Assembly (NCBI RefSeq): GCF_004001045.1
Contig: NZ_BIMK01000003.1
Span: forward strand, 1 to 64,000
DNA from: Paenibacillus chibensis
Lineage (GTDB): Bacteria > Bacillota > Bacilli > Paenibacillales > Paenibacillaceae
Length of the DNA stretch: 64,000 nucleotides
Direction of reading: 5' to 3'
Each line of letters starts with the position of its first letter. Within the stretch, counting starts at the first letter, position 1. The position numbers and the translations under genes are program-made. Shown piece after piece: positions 1 through 7,779 of this stretch. The notes under the pieces are model-generated. The model was not told the DNA's origin, searched no databases, and was given only the letters and a program-made list of their open reading frames with translations.

Positions 1-100
1 AGAAGACAGACCGCGATCAGCGGAAGTTTTTTTGCGAGATAAGGATGTTTTACCTCGAATGTCAGTACTTTCTTATCTCTTAAAGGAAGTGAATTCACCC

Positions 101-625
101 ATGCAAGTTGACTCCCTGCACGATTACCCCCGCAACGAATGGAGCCGCCAACAGGCCCGCGTCTTGCGGTTTATGTTCGAGCACGGCGGAAAGCGGGCTC
201 TGCACGAAGATTATGTCAAGCTCGCCTGCGCGACTGAATCCATCCTGCAGCAGACCGGCACCTCTTTGCTTACGGCAACCGTACGCGGAGAGGCCGGCCC
301 CTTTCTGATCGGAGCAAGCTATGCTCAGAATTTCGGAAGCGATGCTTTTCTGATTGCCGTCCATCCGCTTTACCGGCGGAGAGGGATTGGCTCACGGCTT
401 ATGACGGAACAGATGGCTCAGCTTGGACATATACAATGCAGCGCCGGTCTCAAACAGATACCGTTCCTCGGGATGTGCTTCCGGGCAGGACTTACTGCCT
501 CCGCCATGGTTCAGGAGCAGCCGGGTAGATATGTCCTGAACCTCATAGGAGAAAACAACAATCCGGTTCGCCTTCAGGCGGTCCCGAGCGAAGAAGGTGA
601 AACGATGTGCCGGTTCCCGTCTTAG
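101..625 (+). CDS. GNAT family N-acetyltransferase
   Basis: Predicted cytoplasmic acetyl-CoA-dependent acyltransferase of 174 residues; substrate unknown. The acetyl-CoA pyrophosphate loop is visible as HPLYRRRGIGSRLM in the middle of the protein, followed by the usual amphipathic helix. The ATG at 101 is chosen because AAAGGAAGTGA stands about 9 bases before it; the frame is open back to 32 but lacks a site there. The last 19 bases overlap the next gene, a YheC/YheD-type ATP-grasp protein, so the two are almost certainly translated from one message. The N-terminal third is not a recognisable GNAT part. The link to the coat-type neighbour suggests, but does not show, a sporulation-related role. 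Confidence 0.85.
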   Translation: MQVDSLHDYPRNEWSRQQARVLRFMFEHGGKRALHEDYVKLACATESILQQTGTSLLTATVRGEAGPFLIGASYAQNFGSDAFLIAVHPLYRRRGIGSRLMTEQMAQLGHIQCSAGLKQIPFLGMCFRAGLTASAMVQEQPGRYVLNLIGENNNPVRLQAVPSEEGETMCRFPS

Positions 626-1731
626 GGATTTTGACGCTTTATTTGAACGATAAAAAGGTTTTGGAGGAAAAGGCTGTTTACCAGAAAATGATTATCGAAG
701 GCCGCAAAATCGGCTTGGATGTTTATGTATTCACGCCGATGGATGTCAACGACAGCAAACGCAGAATTTTCGCTATGGAGTATGATGCCAAAAAAGGTAC
801 ATGGGGACGCAGCTGGCGGCACTTCCCGGATATGATCTATGACCGATGCCGAATTCAAAAAGGATACCGTTTCTCGCAGCTGATTGAGTTTCGGCGCAGA
901 TACAGCCATCTTCTGTTTCTGAACAGGCCGCTCCGGAATAAATGGACGATCTACGAGGTGCTTTCCCGAAGGCCCGAATTCCGGAAATATCTTCCCGAAA
1001 CCCATCTTTATCATGGACTGTCCGATGTACACCAGATGATGAAAAAAAAGCCTGTCGTTTATTTAAAACCTATCAACGGCACAGGCGGGCGCGGGATTTT
1101 ACGGGTTGAGCGGCTCAAAGAACGTCATCAGTATTATATTCAGGGCCGGAATCAGGAACGGAAAATCATTACTCCGCAAAAAATCCACACCTCCCGGCTG
1201 GGTGCCATCCTGAACAGCTGGCATATGAAGGAACGTTATCTCGTGCAGGAAGGCATCCCGGTAGATCTGCCGGACGGACGCGTTCACGATTACCGGATGC
1301 TGGTGCAAAAAAACGGCGAGGGATATTGGCAGCTTACCGGCATCGCCGGCCGGGTCGGAGCACCCCGAAGCGTCACGTCCAATTTACACGGCGGTGGGCA
1401 TGCCGTATCCATGAATGTCATCCTGGAGAAATGGATTGATAACGAGGAGAACCGTGCCAAAGTAAGGAGAAACTGCGAGGAGCTGGGAATCGGCGTCGCG
1501 GCGTATCTGGAAAGACAGTACGGCGCTTTGTGCGAGCTGGCTCTTGATCTGGCGATCAACCGAAAGGGAGAAATTTATTTGCTGGAGGTCAATCCCAAGC
1601 CCGCCAGAGAGGTATTCTCGCAAATCGGCGATGCCGAGCTGTACCGGCAGGCGATCGTAAGGCCTCTTGAATATGCCGCCTGGCTGTACAATCAAAAAAA
1701 AGAAGCTCCAAAAACCAACCAGCCGCAGTAA
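607..1731 (+). CDS. YheC/YheD family ATP-grasp protein (endospore coat-associated)
   Basis: A 374-residue member of the YheC/YheD family, proteins with an ATP-grasp fold known in Bacillus as endospore coat-associated. Visible are the glycine-rich nucleotide loop near residue 160 (LKPINGTGGRGI) and the C-terminal metal/ATP block EIYLLEVNPKPARE near residue 325. The start is GTG at 607, with AAGGTGA lying inside the end of the upstream GNAT gene; the two genes overlap by 19 bases, so coupled translation is likely. The substrate of the ligase-like fold is unknown for the family. The stop codon TAA lies in the loop of a strong terminator, so the gene ends as tightly as possible. Confidence 0.9.
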   Translation: MPVPVLGILTLYLNDKKVLEEKAVYQKMIIEGRKIGLDVYVFTPMDVNDSKRRIFAMEYDAKKGTWGRSWRHFPDMIYDRCRIQKGYRFSQLIEFRRRYSHLLFLNRPLRNKWTIYEVLSRRPEFRKYLPETHLYHGLSDVHQMMKKKPVVYLKPINGTGGRGILRVERLKERHQYYIQGRNQERKIITPQKIHTSRLGAILNSWHMKERYLVQEGIPVDLPDGRVHDYRMLVQKNGEGYWQLTGIAGRVGAPRSVTSNLHGGGHAVSMNVILEKWIDNEENRAKVRRNCEELGIGVAAYLERQYGALCELALDLAINRKGEIYLLEVNPKPAREVFSQIGDAELYRQAIVRPLEYAAWLYNQKKEAPKTNQPQ

Positions 1732-1752
1732 CTCTGCGGCTGGTTGGTTTTT
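1711..1752. terminator. Bidirectional intrinsic terminator
   Basis: A perfect 14-bp stem, CCAACCAGCCGCAG at 1715-1728 against 1734-1747, has a 5-base loop and is followed by TTTTT on the plus strand and preceded by AAAA, so it can also serve the convergent minus-strand HAD gene. The loop contains the TAA stop of the ATP-grasp gene. Confidence 0.92.
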
Positions 1753-1779
1753 GGTTCGGAAATGTCATGCTATATGTAC

Positions 1780-2469
1780 TTAGGAACCCGATTCCTCATA
1801 CAGCTTCAATAAGTCGGAGAATGACGAGATCAGTACATCGGAACCCTTCAGTTCATCATGATTGCCAAAGCCGGCATACGCGCAGCCAATCACGCTAAGA
1901 CCGTTTTTCTGCCCGGCCTCCACGTCCGAAGAACGGTCTCCCACCATCCAGGCGGATTTGACCTGCTCTTGTTCCAGCAGCAGCTTAACCAGGTCCACTT
2001 TGGTCAGGGTGCCGTTCTTGCCGGCGCTGTACAAACCGCTGAAAAGCGTTGAAAGCTCATGCGTATCCACAATGCCGCTGATATAATGCTCGAGCCCATT
2101 GCTCGCGACATACAGCTTAACGTCCTGCCGGTGCAGCGTCTCCAGCGTTTCCTTGACTTCGGGATACAGCAGCGTCTCTCCGCCCGCCAGCCCTTCCAGC
2201 TCCAGCTGGAGCAGCAGCTCGTTGGCACGGTTGTGAGCCTCAGGGCTTCCGTCAGGCATCACGACCTTCCAAATATCCTCCAAAAGCATGCCCAAACTGC
2301 CGAGCATCCGTTCTTCCGGAGGGGTGGGCGACGTATACAGACCTTCGCTGCGCAGGGTGTCAAACAGCTTATGATATGCGGGTAGCAGGACGGATTCCGT
2401 CTGAAACAGCGTGCCGTCCATATCAAAAATCATGGCCTCGGGCCGGGTTAACTTGCTTGAAGAATTCAT
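1780..2469 (-). CDS. HAD superfamily hydrolase, phosphoglycolate phosphatase-like
   Basis: Predicted cytoplasmic phosphatase of 229 residues with a HAD subfamily I layout. Motif I is FDMDGTLFQTE close to the N-terminus with the nucleophilic Asp, motif II is the VASNG segment, and motif III/IV is KVDLVKLLL...MVGDRSSDVEAG. A helical cap lies between motifs I and II. The start ATG at 2469 is preferred because AGAAGGGA lies 11 bases upstream; an in-frame ATG at 2511 has no site. The C-terminus reaches the shared terminator. Substrate is not evident; phosphoglycolate or a sugar phosphate would be usual. No operon partners. Confidence 0.88.
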   Translation of the reverse strand: MNSSSKLTRPEAMIFDMDGTLFQTESVLLPAYHKLFDTLRSEGLYTSPTPPEERMLGSLGMLLEDIWKVVMPDGSPEAHNRANELLLQLELEGLAGGETLLYPEVKETLETLHRQDVKLYVASNGLEHYISGIVDTHELSTLFSGLYSAGKNGTLTKVDLVKLLLEQEQVKSAWMVGDRSSDVEAGQKNGLSVIGCAYAGFGNHDELKGSDVLISSFSDLLKLYEESGS

Positions 2470-2550
2470 CGTCAGCTTCGTCCCTTCTGTGACTTCGGTA
2501 TCTTGCGTCATAGCCTATCATAAGGGAAGGCCCGGAGGATGTAAACCGCG

Positions 2551-2582
2551 CAAAACAGGCGTTCCCTCAAGGGAACGCCTGT
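2551..2582 (-). terminator. Terminator of the cotJ operon
   Basis: A 12-bp perfect stem, ACAGGCGTTCCC at 2555-2566 against 2571-2582, has a 4-base loop. On the minus strand it is followed by TTTTG, placing it just beyond the cotJC stop. Confidence 0.88.
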
Positions 2583-2602
2583 CACTCCAACCATTGTCGC
2601 GG

Positions 2603-3172
2603 TCAAAATATTCTTTTTTGCATGCGATCATCCTTGATGATTTCGACGGCTTCCCTGAAGCGGGTGGCATGGACGATCTCACGTTCCCGCAGAAACTTGA
2701 GGCTATCCTGCAGATCCACGTCATCCGTCATGTCGATCAGCCATTGGTATGTAGCCCTGGCCTTTTCTTCAGCCGCAATATCTTCGTACAAGTCCGCCAG
2801 CGGGTCCCCTTTGGCCTGGATATAAGCCGCCGTCCAAGGTACGCCGGACGCATTCTCATAGAAGAGGGCCTTATCATGCGCAGCGTAATGGGCGCCGAGG
2901 CCTGCATTTTCCAGCTGTTCGACGGTGGCATCCTTGGTGAGCTTGTAAACCATCGTTGCGATCATTTCGAGATGGGCAAATTCTTCGGTGCCGATATCAT
3001 TCAACAAACCGATGACTCTGTCGGGAATGGTGTAACGCTGATTCAAATATCTTAGGGCCGCGGCCAATTCGCCGTCAGCACCGCCATACTGCTCAAGCAA
3101 ATACTTCGCCATTTTCGGATCACATTTACTGACGCGAACCGGATACTGGAGCTTCTTCTCATATACCCACAT
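2603..3172 (-). CDS. cotJC: Spore coat protein CotJC, manganese catalase family
   Basis: Inner spore-coat protein of 189 residues in the manganese-catalase (ferritin-like) family, matching the usual CotJC length and its start MWVYEKKLQYPVRV. Metal-site residues of a four-helix bundle can be seen in GTEEFAHLEMI around residue 62 and in AAEEKARATYQWL and EREIVHATRF further on. The start has AAGGAGGCGGTC upstream. It is the last gene of cotJA-cotJB-cotJC, expressed in the mother cell in Bacillus, and ends at a strong terminator. Catalase activity in the coat is a family-level expectation. Confidence 0.95.
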   Translation of the reverse strand: MWVYEKKLQYPVRVSKCDPKMAKYLLEQYGGADGELAAALRYLNQRYTIPDRVIGLLNDIGTEEFAHLEMIATMVYKLTKDATVEQLENAGLGAHYAAHDKALFYENASGVPWTAAYIQAKGDPLADLYEDIAAEEKARATYQWLIDMTDDVDLQDSLKFLREREIVHATRFREAVEIIKDDRMQKRIF

Positions 3173-3213
3173 GCGCTTGAGACCGCCTCCTTCAAGAAAA
3201 TGAATTTACACGC

Positions 3214-3648
3214 TCATACCTGCCATGGCCATGGCGTCTGCGGCCATTCAAAGGGAAACCTGGAATAGGCATGGCCGAAGTTCATCAAGGGCCCGTAGAG
3301 CTCCTGAAACTTTCTGACGAGCGGAATGCGCTCCTGGGCGAGCTGATTGTACTGCTCAACGCTTTTTAGATCATCGGGATGCGTATCCAGATATAAATTC
3401 AGCTCGACCAGTGCAAAATCAACAACCTGGATTCGCTCCAGCAGCTCGTAATAATGCTGATCGATCGCCGCTCCCTTCACCATTTCCGGTTTAACGCTAG
3501 ATTTGTCCGGCTTCATGTGAGCGGGACCGACGTTGCTCGGCATCACGTTGGCCGGACTCACATTGCTCGGCATCACATTAGCCGGGTTCACATTGTTCGG
3601 CATCATGTGAGCAGGGCCCAAATTTCCTGAGTTTGCATTTTCCGACAT
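3214..3648 (-). CDS. cotJB: Spore coat protein CotJB with an N-terminal decapeptide-repeat extension
   Basis: CotJB of 144 residues; the conserved part is the C-terminal ~90 residues, from QHYYELLERIQVVDFALVELNLYLD to the Trp/Pro-rich end FEWPQTPWPWQV. Before it lies an unusual insert of about 40 residues made of 10-residue repeats of the form PANVMPSNVS, PAHMMPNNVN and variants. Known CotJB proteins are usually near 85-90 residues, so the insert explains the extra length. The start ATG at 3648 overlaps the cotJA stop (TAATG) and has AGGGGGATC upstream. The repeats are Met/Asn/Pro-rich and probably disordered. Confidence 0.9.
   Translation of the reverse strand: MSENANSGNLGPAHMMPNNVNPANVMPSNVSPANVMPSNVGPAHMKPDKSSVKPEMVKGAAIDQHYYELLERIQVVDFALVELNLYLDTHPDDLKSVEQYNQLAQERIPLVRKFQELYGPLMNFGHAYSRFPFEWPQTPWPWQV
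3511..3620 (-). repeat. 30-bp tandem repeat inside cotJB
   Basis: Three full units of exactly 30 bp (3511-3540, 3541-3570, 3571-3600) and a 20-bp partial unit (3601-3620) share the core CGGCATCA and GTTCACATTG-type blocks. Being a multiple of three, the array keeps the reading frame and codes for the 10-residue repeats. Confidence 0.85.
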
Positions 3649-3881
3649 TAGGATCCCCCTTCCTGTACATTGCGGTTGGGATGATACGGGCTGAACAAAT
3701 TCGGCCATAGCGTTCCTCTCGTCAATGCTTCCTCCAGGCTGAACTGCGGCCAATTCAGCGGCTGAAAGGTAATATATTGGTTCGGGGGAACGACATAAGT
3801 CCGGTATAGCATTGGCGGGCATGGATCAAAAGGTCCGATAAAGGGCTTGTAGACGCGTACCTGGTTGCTGTTCACATTCAC
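3648..3881 (-). CDS. cotJA: Spore coat protein CotJA
   Basis: Small coat protein of 77 residues, first gene of cotJABC. The sequence carries the CotJA pattern of Pro, Tyr and Phe-rich blocks: YKPFIGPFDPCPP, PNQYITFQPLNWPQFSLEEALTRGTLWP. The start is GTG at 3881 with AGGAGG 8 bases upstream; the stop overlaps the cotJB start by one base. No convincing sigma-E promoter could be picked out upstream. In Bacillus CotJA and CotJC depend on each other for assembly. Confidence 0.93.
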   Translation of the reverse strand: MNVNSNQVRVYKPFIGPFDPCPPMLYRTYVVPPNQYITFQPLNWPQFSLEEALTRGTLWPNLFSPYHPNRNVQEGGS

Positions 3882-4003
3882 CCAAGGCTCCTCCTTTTAC
3901 AACATGATATAAGACCGATGACACCAAGAGCCCATCAGCCTCTTCGTAACTAACATATGAGGCATTCGTGGAAACTGAACAAAAAATCGCAAAAAAAACA
4001 AAA

Positions 4004-4044
4004 GAACTCCCTCGAAACAAGCCGAAACTTGTCCAAAGAAGTTC
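4004..4044 (-). terminator. Possible terminator of the ytvI-like gene
   Basis: On the minus strand GAACT...AGTTC encloses ACAAGTTTCGGCTTGT and is followed by TTTTGTTTTTTTT. The outer stem is short, so the call is moderate. Confidence 0.45.
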
Positions 4045-4060
4045 ATGGAATACCCTATAG

Positions 4061-5092
4061 CTAAAATTTGATTTTGATCTGAAATAATCCCGCTTTGCGG
4101 ACAGCCGAATAGATGATGACAACCAGGGGCCCGATAAAGACGCCGATGACGCCGACCAGCTTGAAGCCGATATACATGCTCACCAGCGCCGAGAGCGCCC
4201 CGATGCCGACGGAATCGCCGATGACCTTGGGTTCGATGACCCGCCTTGCCACTGTGATGACAATAAACAAGAGGGACAGCCCGAAGCCGGTATAGGAATC
4301 GCCGACAATGAACAGATAGACCGCCCAGGGAATCAGGACCGATCCTACACCGAGGATCGGCAAAATGTCCACAAACATGATCAGCATGGCGATCGCCAGC
4401 GGGTAATTGATCTGCAGAATAAGGAGACCCGTCAACGTAACGATATACGTAAAAGCACTAAGGATCATCTGAGCTTGTATAAACCCGAATATCGACCTTT
4501 TCAGACTGGCGAGCACCTCCTGGATCTGTCCCTGCATCTCATCCTCAAACAGGGACAAAAGACCGGTGCGGAGTGCAGGCAGTCCAAAGCTGAACAGGTA
4601 CAAGGCAACGAAAAAAACGACGAAAAAGATAAACATGCCGGGAATCCCTTTGGCAAAGTTCAAAAAAGCCGAAGATAATGAATTCACAAAGGATTCCGCA
4701 TACTGCGTGACGTTGGACAGCAGAACGCGCAGGCTCTCAGCCAGGTCAGGCTGAATCCGGTCGAGCCACCCCCTGGCTTGTATCATCGTATTTTGCGCAA
4801 AATCGTTGGCGGCGGCAAAATACGATGGGGCGTTCTTCCAATACTCCACCAATTGACCGAATACCTGCAGCCCCATCATGTACACCAGGAGCAGAACGAG
4901 AAGCAAAAACAAGGTACATGTGAGGGAAGCGGCCGCGACCCGGTTCCATTTCAGCTTTTGCATCATCATGCCATGGATGGGCTCCAGCGAAATGGCCACC
5001 AGGGCAGCCAGCAAAAACGGCGCTCCTGCCGTAAACAGAATATACAGCAGCAGCAGCCCGATTCCGACGAGAAGCAGCTGTTTCCCTGACAC
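4061..5092 (-). CDS. AI-2E family (YtvI-like) integral membrane permease
   Basis: Polytopic inner-membrane protein of 343 residues, about seven to eight hydrophobic segments. The AI-2E/PF01594 layout is visible: N-terminal helices, a soluble stretch (about residues 80-150), then helices with the conserved IMFVDILPILGVGSVLIPW block near residue 243 and EPKVIGDSVGIGAL...IGPL near the C-terminus. The family includes the sporulation protein YtvI and poorly defined transporters. The start is GTG at 5092, behind AAGGGGGGAG. Only 11 bases separate it from the upstream CNNM gene, so the two form an operon. The transported substrate is unknown. Confidence 0.85.
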   Translation of the reverse strand: MSGKQLLLVGIGLLLLYILFTAGAPFLLAALVAISLEPIHGMMMQKLKWNRVAAASLTCTLFLLLVLLLVYMMGLQVFGQLVEYWKNAPSYFAAANDFAQNTMIQARGWLDRIQPDLAESLRVLLSNVTQYAESFVNSLSSAFLNFAKGIPGMFIFFVVFFVALYLFSFGLPALRTGLLSLFEDEMQGQIQEVLASLKRSIFGFIQAQMILSAFTYIVTLTGLLILQINYPLAIAMLIMFVDILPILGVGSVLIPWAVYLFIVGDSYTGFGLSLLFIVITVARRVIEPKVIGDSVGIGALSALVSMYIGFKLVGVIGVFIGPLVVIIYSAVRKAGLFQIKIKF

Positions 5093-5103
5093 AAGCTCCC
5101 CCC

Positions 5104-6459
5104 TTAATCCCCGTCTGCCGCACCTCCCTCTTCGGTGACCGTATCGGCTGCGGCAACGCGGTGGATGTTGACCCGGGTGATCCGGAGTCTCGTTGATTCC
5201 TCAACTTCAAATATGAAATTGTTCAGTTGAATCATTTTGCCTTTGACCGGATTGCCCTCCAGCTCTTTGAAAAGCCACCCTCCGATGGAATCGACCTCAT
5301 CGTCCTCGATCACCACACCGGTAAGATCATTGACGTCTTCAATCAGCATGCGGCCATCCACGGAGATAAAATCCTCTTGAATTTCCACATCGGGCCGTTC
5401 ATCCTCGAATTCGTCGTACAGCTCGCCGACGATCTCTTCCAGGATTTCTTCCGCGGTAAGCATTCCCGCCGTTCCCCCATACTCGTCCACGACCAGCGTG
5501 AGCTGCGCATGCTTTTTCTGCATCAAGCGCAGTACATGGCTGATTTCCATGGATTCCGGCACATTCAGGATCGGACGCACCAGCGTCGTAAGCTCTTTTT
5601 GATGTTCCTCGTCCGCCATCAGAAAATCGGTAATATGTACAAAGCCGAGAATCTGGTCCTTGTCCTCCACGGCAACGGGATAACGCGAGTGCTTCGTGTC
5701 GCTGATGATTTTGAGGTTCTCTTCCAGCGTGTTGTTCGTGTACAGACAATCCATGTCGGTACGGGGCAGCATAATTTCGCGTGCCAGCAGATCGGAGAAT
5801 TCGAAGATGTTGTCCATCAGCTTCATCTCATCCTTGTCGATCACTCCGCTTTTGGCACTCTGATTCATTAATATGCGGATTTCCTCTTCAGAATGCGCAG
5901 CTTCTGATTCCGTGGCCGGCTGAACGCCTACCAGTCTCAAAATAACATTGGCGGATGCGTTCAGGAGCCATATGAACGGGAAAAATATTTTATAGAAAAG
6001 CATCAGCGGTGCGGACAGCAGCAGGGCTGCGCCTTCCGTTTTCTGAATCGCCAGCGACTTAGGAGCCAGCTCTCCCAGTACGATATGCAAAAACGTGATA
6101 ATACAGAATCCCAGAATGACAGAAACCGTCGCAGTCAGCGTAGTGTCCGTGATTCCCGCTTTATACATGAGCGGCTGTACCAGGAGATGCGAGATGGCAG
6201 GCTCGCCAATCCAGCCGAGTCCCAGGGATGCCAGCGTAATACCGAACTGCGTTGCGGATAAATAGGCATCCAGCTTATTGTTTACTCTCAAAGCATAATT
6301 CGCCATGCGGTTGCCCTCGCTCACCAGCTGCGTCAGCCGGGACTGACGCATTTTGACGAGCGAAAACTCCGCCGCGACAAATACTCCGTTAAAGAATACA
6401 AGCAGCAAAACCAGGAAAAGGTTGAATAATAGCTTGCCTATTTCTAACTCGCCGTCCAA
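5104..6459 (-). CDS. CNNM/CorC-HlyC family membrane protein (hemolysin-like)
   Basis: A 451-residue protein with the DUF21-CBS-CBS-CorC_HlyC order: an N-terminal transmembrane domain to about residue 200 (LLVFFNGVFVAAEFSLVKMR is the DUF21 signature), a CBS pair from about 205 to 330 (LPRTDMDCLYTNN; LTLVVDEYGGTAGMLT), and a C-terminal CorC/HlyC domain. Relatives are linked to Mg2+ or other divalent-cation export in Bacillus. The start appears to be TTG at 6459; GGGGCG upstream is a modest site, and the alternative ATG nearby is out of frame. It is the first gene of a two-gene operon with the YtvI-like permease. Confidence 0.87.
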   Translation of the reverse strand: MDGELEIGKLLFNLFLVLLLVFFNGVFVAAEFSLVKMRQSRLTQLVSEGNRMANYALRVNNKLDAYLSATQFGITLASLGLGWIGEPAISHLLVQPLMYKAGITDTTLTATVSVILGFCIITFLHIVLGELAPKSLAIQKTEGAALLLSAPLMLFYKIFFPFIWLLNASANVILRLVGVQPATESEAAHSEEEIRILMNQSAKSGVIDKDEMKLMDNIFEFSDLLAREIMLPRTDMDCLYTNNTLEENLKIISDTKHSRYPVAVEDKDQILGFVHITDFLMADEEHQKELTTLVRPILNVPESMEISHVLRLMQKKHAQLTLVVDEYGGTAGMLTAEEILEEIVGELYDEFEDERPDVEIQEDFISVDGRMLIEDVNDLTGVVIEDDEVDSIGGWLFKELEGNPVKGKMIQLNNFIFEVEESTRLRITRVNIHRVAAADTVTEEGGAADGD

Positions 6460-6489
6460 ATGAAACGCCCCATTTCTTATGATTTCTGA

Positions 6490-7599
6490 TTAGATGTTAG
6501 CTTGCCTGATGCTGAAATCGATATCTTTGTAGTACATATCCTTCACCAGCAGATTCGGTCCGCAGCAGCCTGCGGCGTCACAGTGGCAGTTGATCGTTTT
6601 ATTCAGCGGATGATCCGTTTGCCATGCATTAAAAATATCGTCCAGCCGACTGCTTTGAATGTTCCCGAACGCGGGAACATCGGAAAAGTCAGTCACATAG
6701 ACATCGCCGGAGAACAAATTGACATTCACGCGGTTTCTGCCGTCCGGATCATTGCGAACCGTTACGTTCGGTTCCGACGCAAGCCGGCGGATCAGTTTCA
6801 TGTCATCCGAATGGTCGCTGCACGCAAAAAAAGGCAGCGTGCCGAACAGCATCCACATATCCGGATCACGGACATCGAGCAGCGAGTGAATGGCTGCACG
6901 GGTTTCATCAAGCGAAAGAACCGGCAGGGCAGTTGCGAAATTGGATGCGTACATCGGATGAACCTCATGGCGCTTGCATCCCATTTCCTGTATTAGTTTG
7001 TGAATTCCGGCCAGCTTTGTATGCGTACGATAATTAATCATCGATTCAGCCGATATAAACATGCCCGCTTCACTAAGCTTGATGGCATTTTCAATCATTT
7101 TGTCGTACATGCGGTAAGCCGTTTCTTTGGGAACCGGATGGTTGCTGTTGGCGAAGCCCACTTCATGGAAATCATCGCCGTTCAAATAGTTGAATGAAAT
7201 ATGCATCACATCCAAATACGGAAGCATCTTCTCGTATCGGCTGATATCCAAAGTCAAATTGGAGTTGATCTGCGTCCGCACGCCTCGTTCCTTCGCATAC
7301 TTGAGCAGCGGTACAATGACCTCGTTCACGGTTTTTTCGCGGAAGGAAGGTTCTCCTCCAGTCAGGCTGATCGTCTGCAGATGCTCGACCTCATCCAGAC
7401 GCTTCAGCATGAGCTCCAGCGGCAAAAACTCGGCTTCCTTCATGACGAGCATATCTCCTACAGCGCAGTGCTCACAGCGCATGTTGCATAAATGAGTGAC
7501 TGTCATTTCCACGCTCGTCAGCACATGACTGCCGTAAGTACGGAGCGAGCCGATCGGATCCCAGGGATCATTCTTGGGCGACAGTTGTAATGTATTCAT
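6490..7599 (-). CDS. yfkAB: Radical SAM / CxCxxxxC motif protein YfkAB
   Basis: Iron-sulfur radical SAM protein of 369 residues. The SAM cluster motif is CNMRCEHC near residue 40 and the glycine motif is SLTGGEPSF near 80. The C-terminus carries CHCDAAGC, the CxCxxxxC signature that names the YfkAB family and probably holds a second cluster. The ATG at 7599 has AAGGTGAGG 6-7 bases upstream; a GTG four codons earlier lacks a site. It has its own extended -10 promoter and a long leader. The reaction is not known to me for this family. No partner gene is adjacent. Confidence 0.92.
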   Translation of the reverse strand: MNTLQLSPKNDPWDPIGSLRTYGSHVLTSVEMTVTHLCNMRCEHCAVGDMLVMKEAEFLPLELMLKRLDEVEHLQTISLTGGEPSFREKTVNEVIVPLLKYAKERGVRTQINSNLTLDISRYEKMLPYLDVMHISFNYLNGDDFHEVGFANSNHPVPKETAYRMYDKMIENAIKLSEAGMFISAESMINYRTHTKLAGIHKLIQEMGCKRHEVHPMYASNFATALPVLSLDETRAAIHSLLDVRDPDMWMLFGTLPFFACSDHSDDMKLIRRLASEPNVTVRNDPDGRNRVNVNLFSGDVYVTDFSDVPAFGNIQSSRLDDIFNAWQTDHPLNKTINCHCDAAGCCGPNLLVKDMYYKDIDFSIRQANI

Positions 7600-7660
7600 G
7601 TTTTTCCTCACCTTATTTCTTTATTTAAACCATCCAAGCAGGCATTCCGCCATACTGTCT

Positions 7661-7699
7661 GCGGTGATTCTCAGGGAATTTCCGGCTGAAAGTCACCGC
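7661..7699 (-). repeat. Inverted repeat in the yfkAB leader
   Basis: GCGGTGA at 7661-7667 pairs with TCACCGC at 7693-7699 around a 25-base interior. It lies in the untranslated leader between the likely yfkAB promoter and start. It has no T-run, so it is not an intrinsic terminator. Confidence 0.45.
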
Positions 7700-7720
7700 A
7701 TGGACAAGAGGCTTCCTTTT

Positions 7721-7729
7721 ATCATACCA
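7721..7729 (-). promoter_or_regulatory. Extended -10 promoter for yfkAB
   Basis: The minus strand reads TGGTATGAT, an extended -10 element, about 120 bases ahead of the yfkAB start. No good -35 accompanies it. Confidence 0.45.
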
Positions 7730-7779
7730 TGAAGCAGGCAAAAACTCTCCCGCCAACCTTCATGCAAGCCATGTTCTCC

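Noticed and set aside
1-31. Terminator-like CCGC-GATCA-GCGG followed by T-run
   Set aside because: Only a 4-bp stem is visible and its upstream side is cut by the window edge.
3511-3620. Possible CRISPR array
   Set aside because: Units are directly tandem, without spacers, and in frame within cotJB.
3826-4122. 98-codon minus-strand open frame overlapping cotJA and the ytvI-like gene
   Set aside because: Overlaps two real genes and the putative terminator; no family likeness.
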